A stretch of 64,000 bases of DNA, from assembly GCF_002944315.1 (NCBI RefSeq), contig NZ_CP024314.1, positions 186,001 to 250,000 on the forward strand, in the 5' to 3' direction. This DNA is from Rhizobium sp. NXC24 (GTDB lineage Bacteria > Pseudomonadota > Alphaproteobacteria > Rhizobiales > Rhizobiaceae). Made by a program: the position numbers and the translations under genes. Shown in pieces: positions 62,441 to 64,000 of the stretch (positions are counted from its first letter, which is position 1; every line of letters starts with the position of its first letter). A model generated the notes under the pieces. That model did no database searches. It saw only the letters and a list, made by a program, of their open reading frames with translations, and had not been told where the DNA came from.

Positions 62441-64000
62441 TCAAATCTCCAATCCTGTCTTTCGACCTTCGTAAAATGCGTAGGGAGCTTGTCGCGGGGC
62501 CGCGCAATCGCCGATCTGACGAATGGTGACACCCAAAGCCGACAGACCTGGCATCAGCCAATCCGCGGGAAGATTTGTCGTCGCCATGACCAGCGTATCC
62601 GCCTCGAGAAAGCGATGTTCGCCGGTATTGTGATCCACGAGCGTTGCGCCGTCCCCCTTCCACTCGACCACGCTCGATTCGACGATCCACTGGACGCCGA
62701 GTTTGCGCAGGGCCTGCCGCATGGGGACGTCGGCTGCCGTTCGCTGAAGCTCTTTGCCGACAAAAGGATCCGGGGTGACGATGGTGACCAAATGACCCTC
62801 TTCGGCCAGCTTCCAGGCCGTACCGCATGCCCTCCAGCCGCCGCCTTCGTCCAGAAGAAGAACGTGTTTTCCGGGTCTGACCTGCTTTGCCATCACGCCT
62901 TCGACGGTAAAGACGCCGCCCTTCTCGATGCCGGGCAAGGTCTCCACAGTCGGCAGCGCCTTCTGGAAGCCAGTTTCCGGCGAATAGGATCCCGTGGCCA
63001 CAACAACCACATCCAACTCGGCCGCATTGATTTCCTCAGCTTCTACGTAGGTATTAAGCCGGACTTCGACGCCGAGGCTTTCGAGCTGGCGCTCATACCA
63101 TGCCAGGAGATCCAGTATCTGCGCCCGGCGCGGCTGAAGCCCCGCCAGCAGGAAATTGCCGCCCAGGCGACTGGACGCCTCGGCGAGGACGACGCTATGG
63201 CCTCGCTCTGCGGCCACTCTCGCCGCCTCCAGCCCAGCCGGCCCTCCGCCGATGACAAAAACCCGTTTGGGGACGTCTGTTTTTGTGAAGCGATCGCCGT
63301 TCCATTCGGACTCGCGGCCGGCTGAAGGATTGATCAGACAGCTTATCCAGTAATCGCGTGAGCGGCGGCCCCAACACATCTGATTGCACGAAATGCAGCC
63401 ACGAATGTCCTCAGGGCGACCTTCGGCAGCTTTCCGTGCCAGATGAGGATCGGCAATCTGACCTCGCACGATCGAGACTAGGTCGCAGGCGCCTTCTCCA
63501 AGCACCGTCTCGGCATTCTCGGGTGTCCGGATGTGGCTTTCTGCGGTGACGACAGCTTTCTTCACAACCTTTTTCAAAGTCGATGCCAGATCGGCCCCGA
63601 GCTTTTCAGGATAGATGAAAGTCGGCATCAGCTTGTAGAAGTCGAGATAGCCGCCCGATCCGCAGGTGACGTAGTCTATCAGGCCGAGCTCGTCATGGAG
63701 TTTGACGATCTCGGCAAGCTCCTCGCGTGAAAGAGCTGCCTTTACGTCAGGCTCGTCGCTGACGGCGATGCCGACGATGAAGTCAGGCCCGCAGGTCTCA
63801 CGGATCCTGGAGAGTATTTCCCGAGACATCCGTGTGCGATTTTCAAGCGACCCTCCCCATTGGTCGCCCCGGCGGTTGCTCCAGGGCGTCCAGAACTGAT
63901 CGACCATCCCGAGATAGGCCGCCCAGACCTCCACTCCATCAAAGCCCGCCTCGCGACATCGCCGTGCGGCCTGAACGAAGCCATCGATGGTTTCCCATAT
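62441..64000 (-). CDS. NADH:flavin oxidoreductase of the trimethylamine-dehydrogenase type, N-methylproline-demethylase-like (partial)
   Basis: The gene runs off the window end: 519 residues of the C-terminal part are seen and the start is missing. An old-yellow-enzyme barrel (GFDGVEVWAAY, DQFWTPWSNRR, GGSLENRTR) is followed by a 4Fe-4S site C-x2-C-x3-C-x11-C (CISCNQMCW...SC) and a C-terminal FAD/NAD domain with GGGPAGLEAARVAAERG. This is the layout of trimethylamine dehydrogenase, 2,4-dienoyl-CoA reductase and StcD, the N-methylproline demethylase of proline-betaine (stachydrine) catabolism. Given the flanking genes an N-demethylase of (hydroxy)proline-type substrates is likely. It would be the first visible gene of the flavoprotein-Ldh_2-racemase-family operon. 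Confidence 0.9.
   Translation of the reverse strand: MWETIDGFVQAARRCREAGFDGVEVWAAYLGMVDQFWTPWSNRRGDQWGGSLENRTRMSREILSRIRETCGPDFIVGIAVSDEPDVKAALSREELAEIVKLHDELGLIDYVTCGSGGYLDFYKLMPTFIYPEKLGADLASTLKKVVKKAVVTAESHIRTPENAETVLGEGACDLVSIVRGQIADPHLARKAAEGRPEDIRGCISCNQMCWGRRSRDYWISCLINPSAGRESEWNGDRFTKTDVPKRVFVIGGGPAGLEAARVAAERGHSVVLAEASSRLGGNFLLAGLQPRRAQILDLLAWYERQLESLGVEVRLNTYVEAEEINAAELDVVVVATGSYSPETGFQKALPTVETLPGIEKGGVFTVEGVMAKQVRPGKHVLLLDEGGGWRACGTAWKLAEEGHLVTIVTPDPFVGKELQRTAADVPMRQALRKLGVQWIVESSVVEWKGDGATLVDHNTGEHRFLEADTLVMATTNLPADWLMPGLSALGVTIRQIGDCAAPRQAPYAFYEGRKTGLEI

Overview
The window reads as a catabolic stretch of an alphaproteobacterial genome, most likely Rhizobiaceae (Rhizobium, Agrobacterium or Ensifer type) and plausibly a megaplasmid or chromid. 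The grounds are high GC, dense ABC-transporter and dehydrogenase operons with local regulators, DUF982 and DUF3422 proteins typical of the group, and no housekeeping, rRNA or tRNA genes that I can see. Family names are judged from motifs read in the translations; no database search was possible.

Layout. (1) 1-5.5 kb: a plus-strand operon with a proline-racemase-family enzyme, a D-amino-acid-type FAD oxidoreductase, an aldehyde dehydrogenase and two SDRs, preceded by the tail of what may be a solute-binding protein. (2) 5.5-18.3 kb: mixed accessory genes: two AraC regulators, a secreted small protein, a TIR-domain protein with an unassigned N-terminal domain, a DUF982 protein, a TadG/vWA protein, an IS110-type insertion sequence, a GGDEF-EAL protein facing a PhcB-like methyltransferase, and an HxlR/SDR/DsbA-fold cluster. 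(3) 18.5-27.8 kb: a galactoside operon (sugar-binding protein, two permeases, GH36 alpha-galactosidase, ATPase, GH42 beta-galactosidase) with a divergent AraC activator. (4) 27.8-50.5 kb: a large regulon. One arm is livKHMGF-aldehyde dehydrogenase-etfB-etfA; the other is hyuA-hyuB-aminotransferase-Udh-like dehydrogenase-FAD oxidoreductase-TPP enzyme. Beyond lie an FCD-type GntR regulator, a 1012-residue FAD/Fe-S dehydrogenase and two SDRs. Three promoters here carry a related AT-rich element, which suggests one regulator ties the block together. (5) 50.5-52 kb: a DUF3422 membrane protein and a gene remnant.

(6) 52-64 kb: an island that looks built for hydroxyproline, proline-betaine or related imino acids. 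It has two cassettes pairing a proline-racemase-family enzyme with an Ldh_2-family reductase, an orphan glycine-betaine-type binding protein, an enolase-superfamily enzyme resembling hydroxyproline-betaine epimerase, an MDR dehydrogenase, a trimethylamine-dehydrogenase-type flavoprotein resembling N-methylproline demethylase (cut by the window end), and GntR and LysR regulators.

A unifying theme is imino-acid and amino-acid-derivative catabolism. Three diverged proline-racemase-family paralogues, all with Ser/Cys rather than Cys/Cys at the catalytic positions, sit in three different enzyme contexts. The most intriguing unassigned systems are the hyuAB/TPP/ETF regulon and the betaine-like island.
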